NCBI GenBank assembly: GCA_964035575.1
Contig: OZ037913.1
Location: 930,001-994,000, forward strand
Direction of reading: 5' to 3'
Length of the DNA: 64,000 nucleotides
Origin: Rhynchopus sp. YZ270_cl-10
Lineage: Eukaryota > Euglenozoa > Diplonemea > Diplonemida > Diplonemidae
Below, piece by piece: positions 1 to 10,576 of this stretch (the first letter of the stretch is position 1; each line of letters begins with the position of its first letter). A program made the position numbers and the translations under genes. The notes under the pieces were generated by a model that was not told the DNA's origin, did not search any database, and saw nothing but the letters and a program-made list of their open reading frames with translations.

Positions 1-18
1 TCTAATCTCCTAGGCTGC

Positions 19-69
19 GGTTGAAAATCACACTGTCTCGGAGGGGTTTTGTATTTCAAGCCAATTCTT
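19..69 (+). repeat. Family A repeat, partial copy (A1)
   Basis: The 3' half of a repeat seen more fully at 4884, 14246, 34298 and 57030. The shared part is CACTGTC, then a GAGGGG-like core, then TTTTGTATTTCAAG and a CAA-rich end. It lies about 100 nt upstream of the first gene's start codon. The 5' hairpin part of the family is missing or too diverged to see. Confidence 0.5.
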
Positions 70-171
70 TTTTTTTAATATATTCCGTCACATTCATTAT
101 CGAAACTTCTCTCTTCTCTCTTCACACCTTCTCTCTCCTACACCCCTCATATCAGGAATGCTTTGGTCACA

Positions 172-3100
172 ATGCCCGCTCCTGCGTCCGTTGCGTTGAA
201 ACCGGTGACAGATGATAGCGACAGCGAAGTGGATGAAGCAGCCATCCGCGCTGAGGCTGCTGCAATGGTGGAGAGCAGGAAGAACGGCTCCATCCCCTTC
301 CCTTCTGGACGCCCCGCGCTCCAAACCGCAGCTGTCGACAGCGACGACGAGTTTGCCTCTGTCAACTCCTCACCTTCCCCAGACCGACGTCAGGACATCG
401 ACAACTTCTTCGGCGCAACGCACCTTCAGAAGTCTCCGCAGCCCCTTGCCGCGTCTACCCCACCTACGTCACGGTCGCCCAACCCACGCCTCCAAACCCG
501 AACACCAGACGAGCTTCGCGCCCTTGAGGATGGGTGGGAAGTAAAGGGCGCGGAGCAACAGGTGAAAACGCATCCCCCACGACCGTTGCCGAGAAGCGGT
601 GGTGGTGGTGGTGGTGGTGGGAGAGCACCGGGGGCAAAACCGTACACAGCACAACCCATGCAGCAGGGAGCACCTGGGGGGAGGTCGCCTGCTAAGAAGC
701 GGGCAGGGGCAGGGGGAGGAGGAGGAGTGGCGGTGTCGCCAGGAAAGGTGTCGAATGGGACTCCGCGCTCGCGTTCTTCGGTGCGGAATGGTGGTGGTGC
801 GACTGCGGCACGGAGTCGGACGCGGAGTACCGGTAAAGGGGCGAAAGGGGCGCCGGTTGGACGCAAGGCTGCACCCCCCTTGCGTGATGCAAGCACGACG
901 CAGGAGCCCAGCCCAGAGAACTTCGTTGTGACGAAGGAGGTCCGCCAGGTGGCGTCGTTGCGTCCGGTGCGCCCCCCTGCCGTAGCAGAGATGAAGACGC
1001 CGGGGAGGAAGATGTACGAGCAGGATCAGAGTCAGCGCAGAGAGGCTGAGGATAAGATGGTGCGGACTGTGGAGTTCAAGAAGAAGCTTTTGCAGGCAGA
1101 GCGTGAGCGCGCGCAGCAGTGGGGACGGGCCAATGCGAACAAAGGGATTGATGAGCTGCGCCGTGAGCTGAACGTCCCTGACGAAAACGACGACGACGAA
1201 GGCAATGAATACGTCTGGCGTCCGCCCTATGCAGGGTGGTGTTCGCCACCTCCGGTGTCACCCCAGGTTCTCCGCAAGAAGTCGAAATCGCGCAGTCCCG
1301 CAAGAGATGTCGCAAAACGGAAGCCAAATAAATCACCAAAAAAGGCAACACCCAACCACATGCACGTAGACCCGCGAGCAAGCAACACAGAGGCGTATGA
1401 CCTATGGTATGAAAGAAAGGAGACACAGCTCCGTAGGGAGGCGCAGCAGAAGGCGTTGGAGAAGAAGGCGAAGAACAAGAATGAGATGTCCCTGAGGCTG
1501 GAGAAGGAGCGGCTCATTCTGGACTCGTTGTCGAGCAGAGATGGGCGGTCGCGGACAGCGTCGAGGACAGGAAGTGCGAAGCGTCGTCCGCTGTCGCGTG
1601 CAAGCTCCTCGAAGCAGTCGTTTGCGTCATCCCCGAAGCGCTCGGAGCGGTCGCCACGAGGATCCCCACAGCAGTCTGGGTCGCCCGTGGCGTTTGAGAA
1701 CCTTTCCCCCATCGCGTCTGCAGGCATGGGTGGCGGGTTCGGGTCGCATTCGGAGAGAGCAAAGTCACCAAAATCGCCAAGGTCGCCAAAGTCACCAAAG
1801 TCACCAAGGTCACCAAGACAGCAGCAGCAGCAAGGGTCAGCTACAGAACTCCCCAGCCTCTCGCAATACCTGGAACACAGCCCCCTGAACACACAGCGGT
1901 CGAGCATCCACCCAACAAGCCCGCTGCCGCTGACGCATGGGTCGTTGCTAGGCAGTGGTGGAGGTGGTGGAGGCAGTGGCACCTCGCACAACGCACCAGG
2001 GTCGCTCATCTTCGGCGGGGACGGCTCGTTCCACCTTGCCTCGTTGAACACTGCGAGTGGGAGTGGCACGTTGGCACCGCCAGCAGCTGCAGAGCATATT
2101 GAGGCGATTTTGGACCATCCGTCGGGAGTTGAGGTGGACGCTTCTGCGTCTGCGTCTGCGTCTGTACCAGCATCTGTACCTGTACCTGCAGGCACATCGT
2201 CGGCACATTCATTGGAGATCCTGCAACAGCAACAGGTGGCGCACGATTTGCAGCTTGAAAAGGAACGCCTAGAACGTGACCTGGCAATGCAGCAGAAGCG
2301 CTTTGAGGAGCAGCTTGCAATGCAGCAGCGGCAGTCGGCTGCGTTTGAGGAGAACATGGCGCTGCAGCGTGAGGAGCATTCGCGGCAGATGGAGGATATG
2401 AAGCATACGTCTGCACAGCAGCAGCAGGAGATGCAGCGGCAGGCGGAGCAGCAGCAGCGCGACCTTGTGGCACGTACTGCACGGGAGTTGGAACAGCAGC
2501 TGGAGCGGCAGCGGCAGGCAGAACTGGACAAGCAGGCCCTGCAGGACAAGGTACGCGACCACGAGGCCAGTCTCGCTGCCGCACGCCAGCAGGAGGAACG
2601 CGACGCACACGAACGTGACCTGCGACGCGAACGCGAACGTCTCGAACAGCAGCATCAGCAGCACAGCACTGCCGTGCAGGCTGCTGAGCACGATGCCAAC
2701 ATATCGCAGCAACGCCAACAACGTGACAACGAACGTGCCGCAGAGCGCACCCGCCACGAACGAGAACTGCAGGACCTCAGCCGTGGCCACGATCTGCAGC
2801 TTGCACGCGAGCGGCGCCGGCTGGACGCTGGCCTCGACCAGATCGAGAAAGAGAAGGAGCGGGCTGAGCTGTCACGACGCGACCGTGAACGCGACCGTGA
2901 CCACCTTCTGTGGGAACGCTCCGACGACAGCGCAGACTACCGCGACGCCAGCATCCTTGCAGAACGCGAACGCGAGCGCGCAGAACGTGCAGAGCGCGAG
3001 GCAGAGAGGGAACGTCAGCGCGAACGTGCTGCGTGGGAGCGTGCCGAGCGGGAACGCGAACGAGCCGAGCAGGAACACTCCAGGGCAGAACGCGACCGAC

Positions 3101-3738
3101 TCGAGCTGGAGCGCGAACGTGCTGCACGGGAACAGATCCAACAACAGCTCCTCGAGGAACGCCGTGCACGACAGGAAGCAGAGGCAGCGAACAACGCCAC
3201 ACGCCGCGACTGGTCCTCCTCGCACCTCACGGCCGACACCGAGCGGGCACCCAGCTCACGCAACAGCATGCAACCTCCTCGCACGGCACGCCCCTTTGGA
3301 CCCTCTCACACGACACACGAGAACGCACAACAATCATGGCAGAGACGGAATAGTGACGGAGAGATCCGTGCACCACCGCTGCAGAACGATTTGTTGCAGT
3401 CCCTGAAGCGGAGGGAGCGGCGCGCAGACAGCTCGGAGTTTAAGCTGCGGTTGCTGTTTATGAATGCGGACACGAACGGCGATGGCTATGTCAGTCCTGA
3501 GGAGGCCTTCACGGTGCTGGCAGAGGCAGGCTGGCCAGAGCCGCACGACGACGACGCGAACGATGCACTCACCTCCATCGACCCGTACTCCCGCGGCTTC
3601 ATCGGCTTCTACCAGTTCCAACGTCTCGTGCAGCTTATGTACCGTGAAGACGCACCCACCCTCCGCACGACCAAAGACATATCCCCACAACGGAGAATGT
3701 CTGGCCTCTCAAACCTCTCTGCAATGCCCTACCCTTAA
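172..3738 (+). CDS. Large coiled-coil protein with C-terminal EF-hand
   Basis: A single-exon ORF of 1,188 aa. Start: the ATG at 172, which follows a pyrimidine tract ending in AG at 154-155; the frame is open a little upstream but has no ATG there. Residues 1 to about 600 are basic, low-complexity Gly/Ser/Pro/Arg sequence with a run of SPK/SPR triplets near 531-548. About 678-1010 is a long charged coiled coil rich in Arg, Glu and Gln (many RERE-type heptads). A canonical EF-hand loop, DTNGDGYVSPEE, lies at about 1100-1111. A second, degenerate loop follows near 1137 (DPYSRG, with Gln where the last ligand should be). This suggests a calcium-responsive cytoskeletal or scaffold protein, but the function is inference and I recognise no specific family. 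Antisense ORFs within it are shadows of its biased codons. Confidence 0.85.
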   Translation: MPAPASVALKPVTDDSDSEVDEAAIRAEAAAMVESRKNGSIPFPSGRPALQTAAVDSDDEFASVNSSPSPDRRQDIDNFFGATHLQKSPQPLAASTPPTSRSPNPRLQTRTPDELRALEDGWEVKGAEQQVKTHPPRPLPRSGGGGGGGGRAPGAKPYTAQPMQQGAPGGRSPAKKRAGAGGGGGVAVSPGKVSNGTPRSRSSVRNGGGATAARSRTRSTGKGAKGAPVGRKAAPPLRDASTTQEPSPENFVVTKEVRQVASLRPVRPPAVAEMKTPGRKMYEQDQSQRREAEDKMVRTVEFKKKLLQAERERAQQWGRANANKGIDELRRELNVPDENDDDEGNEYVWRPPYAGWCSPPPVSPQVLRKKSKSRSPARDVAKRKPNKSPKKATPNHMHVDPRASNTEAYDLWYERKETQLRREAQQKALEKKAKNKNEMSLRLEKERLILDSLSSRDGRSRTASRTGSAKRRPLSRASSSKQSFASSPKRSERSPRGSPQQSGSPVAFENLSPIASAGMGGGFGSHSERAKSPKSPRSPKSPKSPRSPRQQQQQGSATELPSLSQYLEHSPLNTQRSSIHPTSPLPLTHGSLLGSGGGGGGSGTSHNAPGSLIFGGDGSFHLASLNTASGSGTLAPPAAAEHIEAILDHPSGVEVDASASASASVPASVPVPAGTSSAHSLEILQQQQVAHDLQLEKERLERDLAMQQKRFEEQLAMQQRQSAAFEENMALQREEHSRQMEDMKHTSAQQQQEMQRQAEQQQRDLVARTARELEQQLERQRQAELDKQALQDKVRDHEASLAAARQQEERDAHERDLRRERERLEQQHQQHSTAVQAAEHDANISQQRQQRDNERAAERTRHERELQDLSRGHDLQLARERRRLDAGLDQIEKEKERAELSRRDRERDRDHLLWERSDDSADYRDASILAERERERAERAEREAERERQRERAAWERAERERERAEQEHSRAERDRLELERERAAREQIQQQLLEERRARQEAEAANNATRRDWSSSHLTADTERAPSSRNSMQPPRTARPFGPSHTTHENAQQSWQRRNSDGEIRAPPLQNDLLQSLKRRERRADSSEFKLRLLFMNADTNGDGYVSPEEAFTVLAEAGWPEPHDDDANDALTSIDPYSRGFIGFYQFQRLVQLMYREDAPTLRTTKDISPQRRMSGLSNLSAMPYP

Positions 3739-4281
3739 AGTGTTTTAACCATTTTTCATTGTCGTAGATTTTTGTTTTTCCCCCTGGTAGGGGGGGTATG
3801 TTTTGGTTCTAAAAAAGAAAAAGTGACCGTTTTTTGTGTTTTCTGTATTAATTAATTCCCCAATAACACAAAGTATCTAGAGAAAGCCGCAAAAGAAGTA
3901 TTAGAAAAATGATAAGACACCAGAGATGTAGTTCTTTTTATTTTGGTGATTTCCTCAGTGTAATGGCACATCAATTATCTACATCTTCTTTCCCTCTCCC
4001 CAAAGACCCCCCTTACTGTGTAGTGAAGCAAACCCTAGATTTTTCACAAATGAAAAAAAAAAAAAAAAATCGAAATCTTCCTCTTCACTTTCCCCCTATT
4101 TCTCTCTAACCCTTTTCTCCCCCATCCTCTTCTATTTTTCTTTTAAAAATCCCACTTCATCCTTTCCAGAGACAACCCTCATTCTCTCTCTCTCTCCCCT
4201 TTCTCGATTTTAAACACTACAATTCATTTCTTTCAAATAATTCCTTCAACAGTAATGTGAGGATGAGGTAACAAGAAAAGA
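3739..4281. other. Intergenic spacer, A/T-rich
   Basis: No gene seen. It contains a poly-A run at about 4050-4068 and pyrimidine-rich tracts. It ends with a TTCAACAG acceptor-like site at 4245-4252, 29 nt before the next start codon. Confidence 0.6.
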
Positions 4282-7200
4282 ATGGCGTTTAGTGGGAAGG
4301 AGAACGATGCTGCTTCCACCCCGCAGGACACAAAGGGGAATAGCCAGACAGACCTGGGTGTGGTGCTGGATGTACAACAACTAAAGCAGCTGCAACAATA
4401 CTTTGCGTCACAGCCTGCAGGGGTGAATGAGGCCGACTTTTCTGGCTTCGTATCAGGCCTTCTACACGGAAGCCTTGGGGAGCTGGACCTGCGGATCCTT
4501 TTCATGCGTATCGATGTGCGTGGTGACGGTATCATCCGCTGGACCGATATAGTCTCTTTTCTCCTTCTTGGCCGGCATAGCAACACACGCATCGGAGACG
4601 AATCCAAAGACACCTATCACGAGCAGATCCCCTTCACCTCCTCAGAGGTCAACCAAGCGTTCCACCAGCAGGCAGTGACCAGCATCCTCTGCCATCCACG
4701 CCTCCCGAGGTACTTCACGACCGCAGAGGACGGGATGGTGAAGATGTGGAACAGCAACACCCTATGCTATGAGCAGACAATTCACTCTGGGGTTGCATGG
4801 ATTTCTGGTATGACGCGCCCTTTTAATACTTACCTTAAGATGGCCATTAGGTTCATTTTATCACCTTTTTTTTGTAAACCACGAAATGTATGTAGGACTG
4901 CATGGTTGGGTGTCCACCCCCGGTACAGCCGGTCATACCAAGGTGTCACGAGAGGTTTTTTTGTTTTCGAGGCAAATTCGGTTATCAATCAATTCTCATT
5001 TTAAACAGGAATGGTAAACCTCCCGACAATCCCTGATTTGCTCTGTGTGTCCACAACGGATAGAGTGCTGTCTGTGTACGATGCGTCCTCTGGAGATGTG
5101 GTCAAAGTGTTCCGCGGGGGTTTGAAACGCGGTCTGATCAAAGGCGAGCGCGAGGTCATCTATAGACGCCGCATTCCACGCGCAACGAAGCAGGTGGTAC
5201 GTCTCCCTGGGGAGGATGAGTCCGACTGCTCGCTGCTGGCGAATCTTAACAAACAGGAGACTGTCGAGGTCACGCCTTTGGAAGGCCTTACGCAGGCTCC
5301 CACCGCCTTAGCACACTACTGCATGGGAGACAGAAACAGCGTATTGGTAGGAACAGACGAAGGCTCGATGGTGCTGTACGACATTGGGAAGGAGATAAAC
5401 CGCACAGACGGCTGTGTCCCCTGCTTAGCTAAAGGTGATATTGATGGAGAGCGGCACCCAGGATGGTATCCTGGACATACTGGTCCTATTACGTCGCTTC
5501 GCACCGCCAACTCGATTGAGAGTATTATCAGTACAGGGATTGATGGGAGTCTTCGTCTGACCAGTATGGAGCGTGGGTGTCTGCTCCGTGCGTTAGGTGG
5601 GGCTGATGAGAATGGCTTCGAGGTGGGGCACAAAAAGGCGGTGTACAACCTTGCCTGGTCCGACCAGCACCGCACCATCGCCTCCTGTGGAGCAGAGCGG
5701 GATATGATCATATGGAACCCCTTCATCACAAAGCCGCTGACCCGCCTCATTGGGTCACGTTCCCCGATGATTGATATGTTCTTCAATGACAATGATATGC
5801 AGTTAGTCAGTCTTTCTGTGGACTCAACAGTGCGCGTATGGGATATCCGAAAATGGCAGTGCGTGAAGGTGCTCAAGACAAAGGAGGAGACGTTGACGGC
5901 GATTGCGCATGATGAGAAGAAGTCGCGTATTGTGACAGCGTCGTGCCGGCTCTTTGTGCGTGCGATGGCAGTGCAGAGCACGGAGTACGCTGCAAGCTAC
6001 TACGGCCACAGGGCAAGCGTGGTCGGTGTGCTCTTCAGTGCAAAGAAGCAGCAGATCATCTCTGCCGAGGAGACCAAGGTGTTTGTGTGGGATGCGGTCT
6101 CATTTTCGCTTTTGGTGCAGTGGAGTGTCCCAGTCGGGGTCACCTCACTCTCCCTCGACGCAAACGAGACGCGCCTGCTCACTGGAACGAACGAAGGCAC
6201 CATATTAGTTTGGAACTACGTCAGCGCGCAGCTCCTGCGCACCTTCTCCTGCAAGAAGTGCGGGGAGGTGAGCCCGTTGCTCTACGCCATCGCAGAGAAG
6301 CCGTACAAGATGCACCTCGTGGTGTGCAGCCTTGGGAACAAACGTCTGCTTCTCTACAGCGACAAGGACACGAAGAGCCTGCGCGACGTTGACATGCGTG
6401 ACTATGGTGGTGTCTTCTCGCTTGCTTTCGTGGCGCCGTTCTCTATCCTGCTAGGCACCCGCCACGGCATCGCTGTGCTCAACACCGACCAAGTCGCCAA
6501 GCCAACAAAGCTCACTGCACTCTCAGAACCCTGCGTCTGGTACGGCGTCCTCAACGGCCCCCTGCACGAAGGTCCTGCCCTAGCATGTGGTGACGGTCCA
6601 AGTGTTCCCAGTGAATGGCGTTCGGTGGACTCATACATCGAGTGCATCCTCCCGTTGTCGCGTCTCGGCAGCATAGTAGTGGCATCGCGTGGCGACGGGA
6701 CGGTGAGCTTCTGGTCCTGCCCCACGGAGCAGACGGATGGATGCGGGGAGGTGCTGAAGTTCTGTGCGTCGCATAAGATTGGCTGCGCTGTGCACGTCAT
6801 GAGCCTTGACACGGCGCAGGTGACCCTTGCGACGGGTGACGTCAACGGATATGTGCACCTCTATGATCTCTCTGCGCTGCCGGTCTACACGAGTCACCTC
6901 CTGCCGCCGGCCATACAGCATACCCATATCGTGAAAACCTGTGGCTTCCGTGCCTTTGACTGCAACATCACGTCTGTCGTGCTTGCATCGTGCTCAGGTG
7001 TGGACCGCATCTTCTGTGGTGCGGTGAACTCTGAGTTCGTCATGTTCGACACCTCGGGTGTGGCGGTCAATGTGTTCGGTTCTACGGCAGTCGAGCGTGC
7101 CCGCATTGCAGACTGCACTGTCGCGCAGGACTGCTTCGACACCTTCCGCCGTGCACGCATCCTCGACTGCCTCACTGCGCAAGGAGGCTGCGCCAGTGTC

Positions 7201-8667
7201 TCCACCATCCTAGAATGCCTCGCCACGGACGAGCTCTTCACTGCCGACACCGAAAAGGATATGATGATTTGTCTTGAACACCTTGGCAAGGGGACACCGT
7301 CTCCGTGGTCCATCTCGACTGTTCTTGATGAGTTTCTTGTTACCATTGAGCATCAGTTCACCTCTGACACGTGCACAGTGTTGGACACTACCTCTGGGAC
7401 GCAGCAGGTGAGTTTGGTGGACCACACCTTGGTGACGCAGCTGACGGAGCATGGGCACACCTCGAAGAGCGTTGCTGCGCCGTGTGCGGTGCGGGTGATT
7501 CCTACGAGGCCGTTGCACCACATTGCGGTGGAGGATGTGCGGCAGCAGTTTGATTTGGAGACGCGCAAGCCGATGTCTGCACGGCCTGCAAGCGAGCGGG
7601 AGAAGTCGCGCACACGACTGGTCAGCTCCGCACGCCGCATAGACGCAGTTCCGGAGGAGGCCCGCCGACAGTGCACAGTGTCCGAGCACGTCGCAGGCAG
7701 TATGCAGGTAGCGCACTTCCCAAGCATCGCAGACATGAGCTGCAGCATCGACGTCATCGCCGCACAACGCGAAGAGCGCCCTGCAGTGCCCTCCCCACCG
7801 CAGATCGCAAGCCAACGCAAGACCTCCACCGCACCGACGCGACGCTTCAAATACGCTTATCCGGCGCTTCCTGAGGAGGGGAAGGCACCGCTGAGGAAGG
7901 CGCCGATTACGAGGTTCCGGACTGAAGCGCAGAAGCGGGACGCGACGAGGAACCACTGCACGAAGGGGGGGCAGTTTGACTTTGGGTGTGGCGAGTGGGC
8001 GCCGCATGTTGTGGCGGACTACGACGACTGGCTGAGGTCGTGCATACCGGACAGCGAGCCGGCACCGTTGCTGTTCTGGAGCAGCGAGGCTGAGGTCGCA
8101 CAGATGGCACACCGCACACCACAACTCGTCACCTCAGACATGTCACGGCGACACGGTGCAGTCTCTCGCGGTACGGAATCAGCGCTCTCCTCCGAACGTC
8201 ACACTGACACACCGACCGACCGTGACGCCATGGTCACGCGCAACAGTGAACGCAGTGCAGCCTCCTGCGTAGAATCCACTCCCTGCCCGCCAGAGAGCGA
8301 CATCTCCGATGCCGTGTCAGAAAAGGAACGCGTTGCAACCCCAGAGCAGCAGTTCGTCATCACCGACGCACAGCGCGAGCGGGAGTGGTTCGAGCGCGCC
8401 CAGATCGAACACCCGCCAGTCAAACGGCGGCATCGAAAGTACGACGTCAGTTCCGTCCCGTCGCGTGCCCTAATGAACCTCACCATCTCTGAGCCCACGA
8501 AGGTCTCCGACCCACGCAAACTTCACATCACCAAGCCCGGATCACTAGGTGTCGGGCGCGACATCGAAGCGGTGCTCGACAAGGCTGCGCAATCAAGCAT
8601 CCCAGTGTGGGTGCTAAAACGGCCGTTCAAATCCACGCGAAAAGAGGAGAAAGGACGACCTGCATAA
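4282..8667 (+). CDS. EF-hand / WD40-repeat protein (WDR49/WDR64-like)
   Basis: Two exons, 4282-4807 and 5009-8667, joined by a GTATGA...AACAG intron (4808-5008); the spliced product is 1,394 aa. The join restores a continuous frame reading WISG-MVNL. The N-terminus has an EF-hand-like segment (ILFMRIDVRGDGIIRWTD, poor ligand set). It is followed by many WD40 blades: VKMWNSN, LSVYDASSG, MIIWNP, VRVWDIRKW, VFVWDAVS, ILVWNYVS, VSFWSC and VHLYDLSA, enough for two beta-propellers. The last 400 or so residues are Arg/Ser/Pro-rich and probably disordered. An EF-hand followed by tandem propellers is the layout of WDR49/WDR64 and the WD-on-Y group, often linked to cilia; that role is inference. The intron carries a family A repeat. 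The start follows an AACAG acceptor-like site at 4252. Confidence 0.85.
4884..4990 (+). repeat. Family A repeat inside an intron (A2)
   Basis: Inside the only intron of the WD40 gene. Element I is GGAC...GTCC around GCATGGTTGGGT; element II is GGTA...TACC around the conserved CCGGTCA; then GTCACGAGAGG and a T-rich end. It matches the segment in the intron at 14221-14386, which belongs to an unrelated gene, over roughly 95 bp. Confidence 0.75.
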
Positions 8668-8895
8668 CCCACACCCCTGCCCCTGCTCCCCCCCACCCTT
8701 GACAACCCCGCATTTACCCTCAAACCCTCAAAAAAACGATGTCCTATTTTTGCTATTTTTCATTTTTCTTTTATTCTCTATGATGAGATGGCTATTTAGA
8801 AAGCTCCCTACCGCAGGATCTGGACTGCTGACGAATTTTTTTTTTTGTTATTCTTCTTCCAAATCTCAAACCCCAGAACAAAAAAATACACAACC

Positions 8896-10152
8896 ATGAT
8901 GTCCAGAAGCCACCACCCCAACAGCGGCGGGCGTCCATGGAAAGGGAAATGGTCCCCCCTCCGCCCGGACACTGTCGGAGACGTTGTCTCTGAGGTGCTC
9001 GACTTTGCACGCTGCTTCGACGACATCAAGAAGGCTCTTGAAGACAACTCTATGTCATACGAGGGCACGGGCCCTGCTATGGAGCGTCGAAAGCAGATGC
9101 TTTCCAGCGCACAACTACGACTAGACATTATGACACACTTTTACGAAGCACACAAAAAGGACCGGAGAAGCGAACGCATCAAAATCGCAGTACGGTGCTT
9201 GAAAACACTTCTCGCGCAGGAGGGTGTCGATGCCGACCCTTTTGCACCAGAGCTGGTACACGGTCCACATTCACTAAGCATGCGGGAGGACAGCCTCTCT
9301 CCAGCAAAGTCCTCCCCACGCAGTACCTCCCAGATCCGCCGCCGAGCACGCAGCTTCGCAGGCGACGCAAGCAACGACCCCAAAGAAGACGCCTCACCTA
9401 CCCTTAAGAAGCAGCATGAGGAGCTGATCCGAGCACGCACCCTCCAAAAGGACCATGAAATCACGCATCTCAACTCTGTTGCCTCAGAACTTACCGGGAA
9501 AATGAGTGGTCTTGAACAAGAAAACCTTAAGCTCGAACGCGCGATGCTCGAAATGTGCGAAGGGCGCGAAAGAATGAAGGGCATTGTCGAGGAACAGGTG
9601 TACACTGTGACGTTGATGACAAAGGTGAGCAGTTTGCTGCACTTTGAGATGCGGCGGATTTTGTTTAAGACGGTGGCGCGGGGGATTATCTTTTGGTGCG
9701 CATCTTTTGTTCTTTTGATGAACACCTTTGCTACGGGGGGTGTGCATGCTGTCACGTTGTATATGGACTTTAGAAGTCAGTTCGACGAAATGCTGGGTTT
9801 ATGGAGCATGCTGTGTATTGATCTGGTGGTGGTATCTGTTGTGTTAGGGCTTCTGCACGAATGGATGCTTTTTGCTGACTACGACCTACACCACGGCAGC
9901 ATCCACTGGCTCACGGAAAGCATCCTAATGCGGCGTGATGATGCCATAGAAGCAGCCCGCACTGCAGCACAAAAGCAAGCAGAACGCATCATGAACGCAG
10001 AGTACATCGACCTCGCAGCCTACCAAAAACAATCCACAAAGCAAAAAACCGAGCAAGCCACCTCCACCTACAACCGCTCGGAAACCGCTTTATCAGAACG
10101 ACGTGCCTCCACTGGAGGCTCAGTGCATTCATCTCCTTCTCACACGTCTTAG
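8896..10152 (+). CDS. Coiled-coil protein with two membrane segments
   Basis: A single-exon gene of 418 aa. The start is the first of two adjacent ATGs, 19 nt after CCCCAG (8871-8876); the frame is open upstream but that part looks like 5' UTR. Residues about 170-240 form a Leu/Glu-rich coiled coil. Two hydrophobic helices follow, about 262-285 (GIIFWCASFVLLM...) and 305-327 (IDLVVVSVVLGLL), joined by an acidic loop (MDFRSQFDEML). A second Ala/Glu/Gln-rich helix follows, then a Ser/Thr-rich tail. The order coil, TM, acidic loop, TM, coil recalls the mitochondrial calcium uniporter, but the WDxxEP pore signature is absent, so I do not assign that function. Family unrecognised. Confidence 0.75.
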   Translation: MMSRSHHPNSGGRPWKGKWSPLRPDTVGDVVSEVLDFARCFDDIKKALEDNSMSYEGTGPAMERRKQMLSSAQLRLDIMTHFYEAHKKDRRSERIKIAVRCLKTLLAQEGVDADPFAPELVHGPHSLSMREDSLSPAKSSPRSTSQIRRRARSFAGDASNDPKEDASPTLKKQHEELIRARTLQKDHEITHLNSVASELTGKMSGLEQENLKLERAMLEMCEGRERMKGIVEEQVYTVTLMTKVSSLLHFEMRRILFKTVARGIIFWCASFVLLMNTFATGGVHAVTLYMDFRSQFDEMLGLWSMLCIDLVVVSVVLGLLHEWMLFADYDLHHGSIHWLTESILMRRDDAIEAARTAAQKQAERIMNAEYIDLAAYQKQSTKQKTEQATSTYNRSETALSERRASTGGSVHSSPSHTS

Positions 10153-10245
10153 GAGACTTTTTTTGATTACAAACATTGAGTAAAAATTTATCGTTTTTAC
10201 GATATTTGAAACACTTTTGAGGGACGGTGAAGAAAAAAAAAAAAT

Positions 10246-10303
10246 AGTGGAGTTCATCCTCGGGTGTCTACACTAATACAACCAAGTTTTCAAAAAATAA
10301 AAT
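10246..10303 (+). repeat. Family E repeat (E1)
   Basis: Reads GTGGAG, then CATCCTCGGGTGTCTACAC, TAATACAACCAAG, TTTTC, and ends in an A-rich run. It matches copies at 24874, 31407 and 37286. The rest of the spacer 10153-10576 is A/T-rich with no gene seen. Confidence 0.7.
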
Positions 10304-10576
10304 AAAATAAACTTTAGAAAACCAACGGATTATATGTCCATTTAGAAATAGTAGATGACATGAATAAAAAAGGCTCTTTTTTTTAGTCCGTCATATTTCT
10401 CAACAAAAAACAATTCACTTTCTACAGGGGTTTATTCCAAAAGCGCACCCAAAAAAAAAAAAATACGAAATAACCGGGAAAATAGAGGTATTTTAAATAG
10501 AAAACAATTACGGTATTACAGTGTGCGACTACCCAAAAAAAGGTTGTTCTGAGGTCGACGGAAAGCTGGGTTTGAA

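Noticed and set aside
163-171. Start of the first gene at 163 (frame opens three codons earlier)
   Set aside because: The codon at 163 is TTG. The first ATG in frame is 172 and follows an acceptor-like AG.
1227-2549. Long minus-strand ORF (440 codons) opposite the first gene
   Set aside because: Cys/Ser/Arg-rich translation produced by antisense reading of Glu/Arg/Gln-biased codons; no family likeness.
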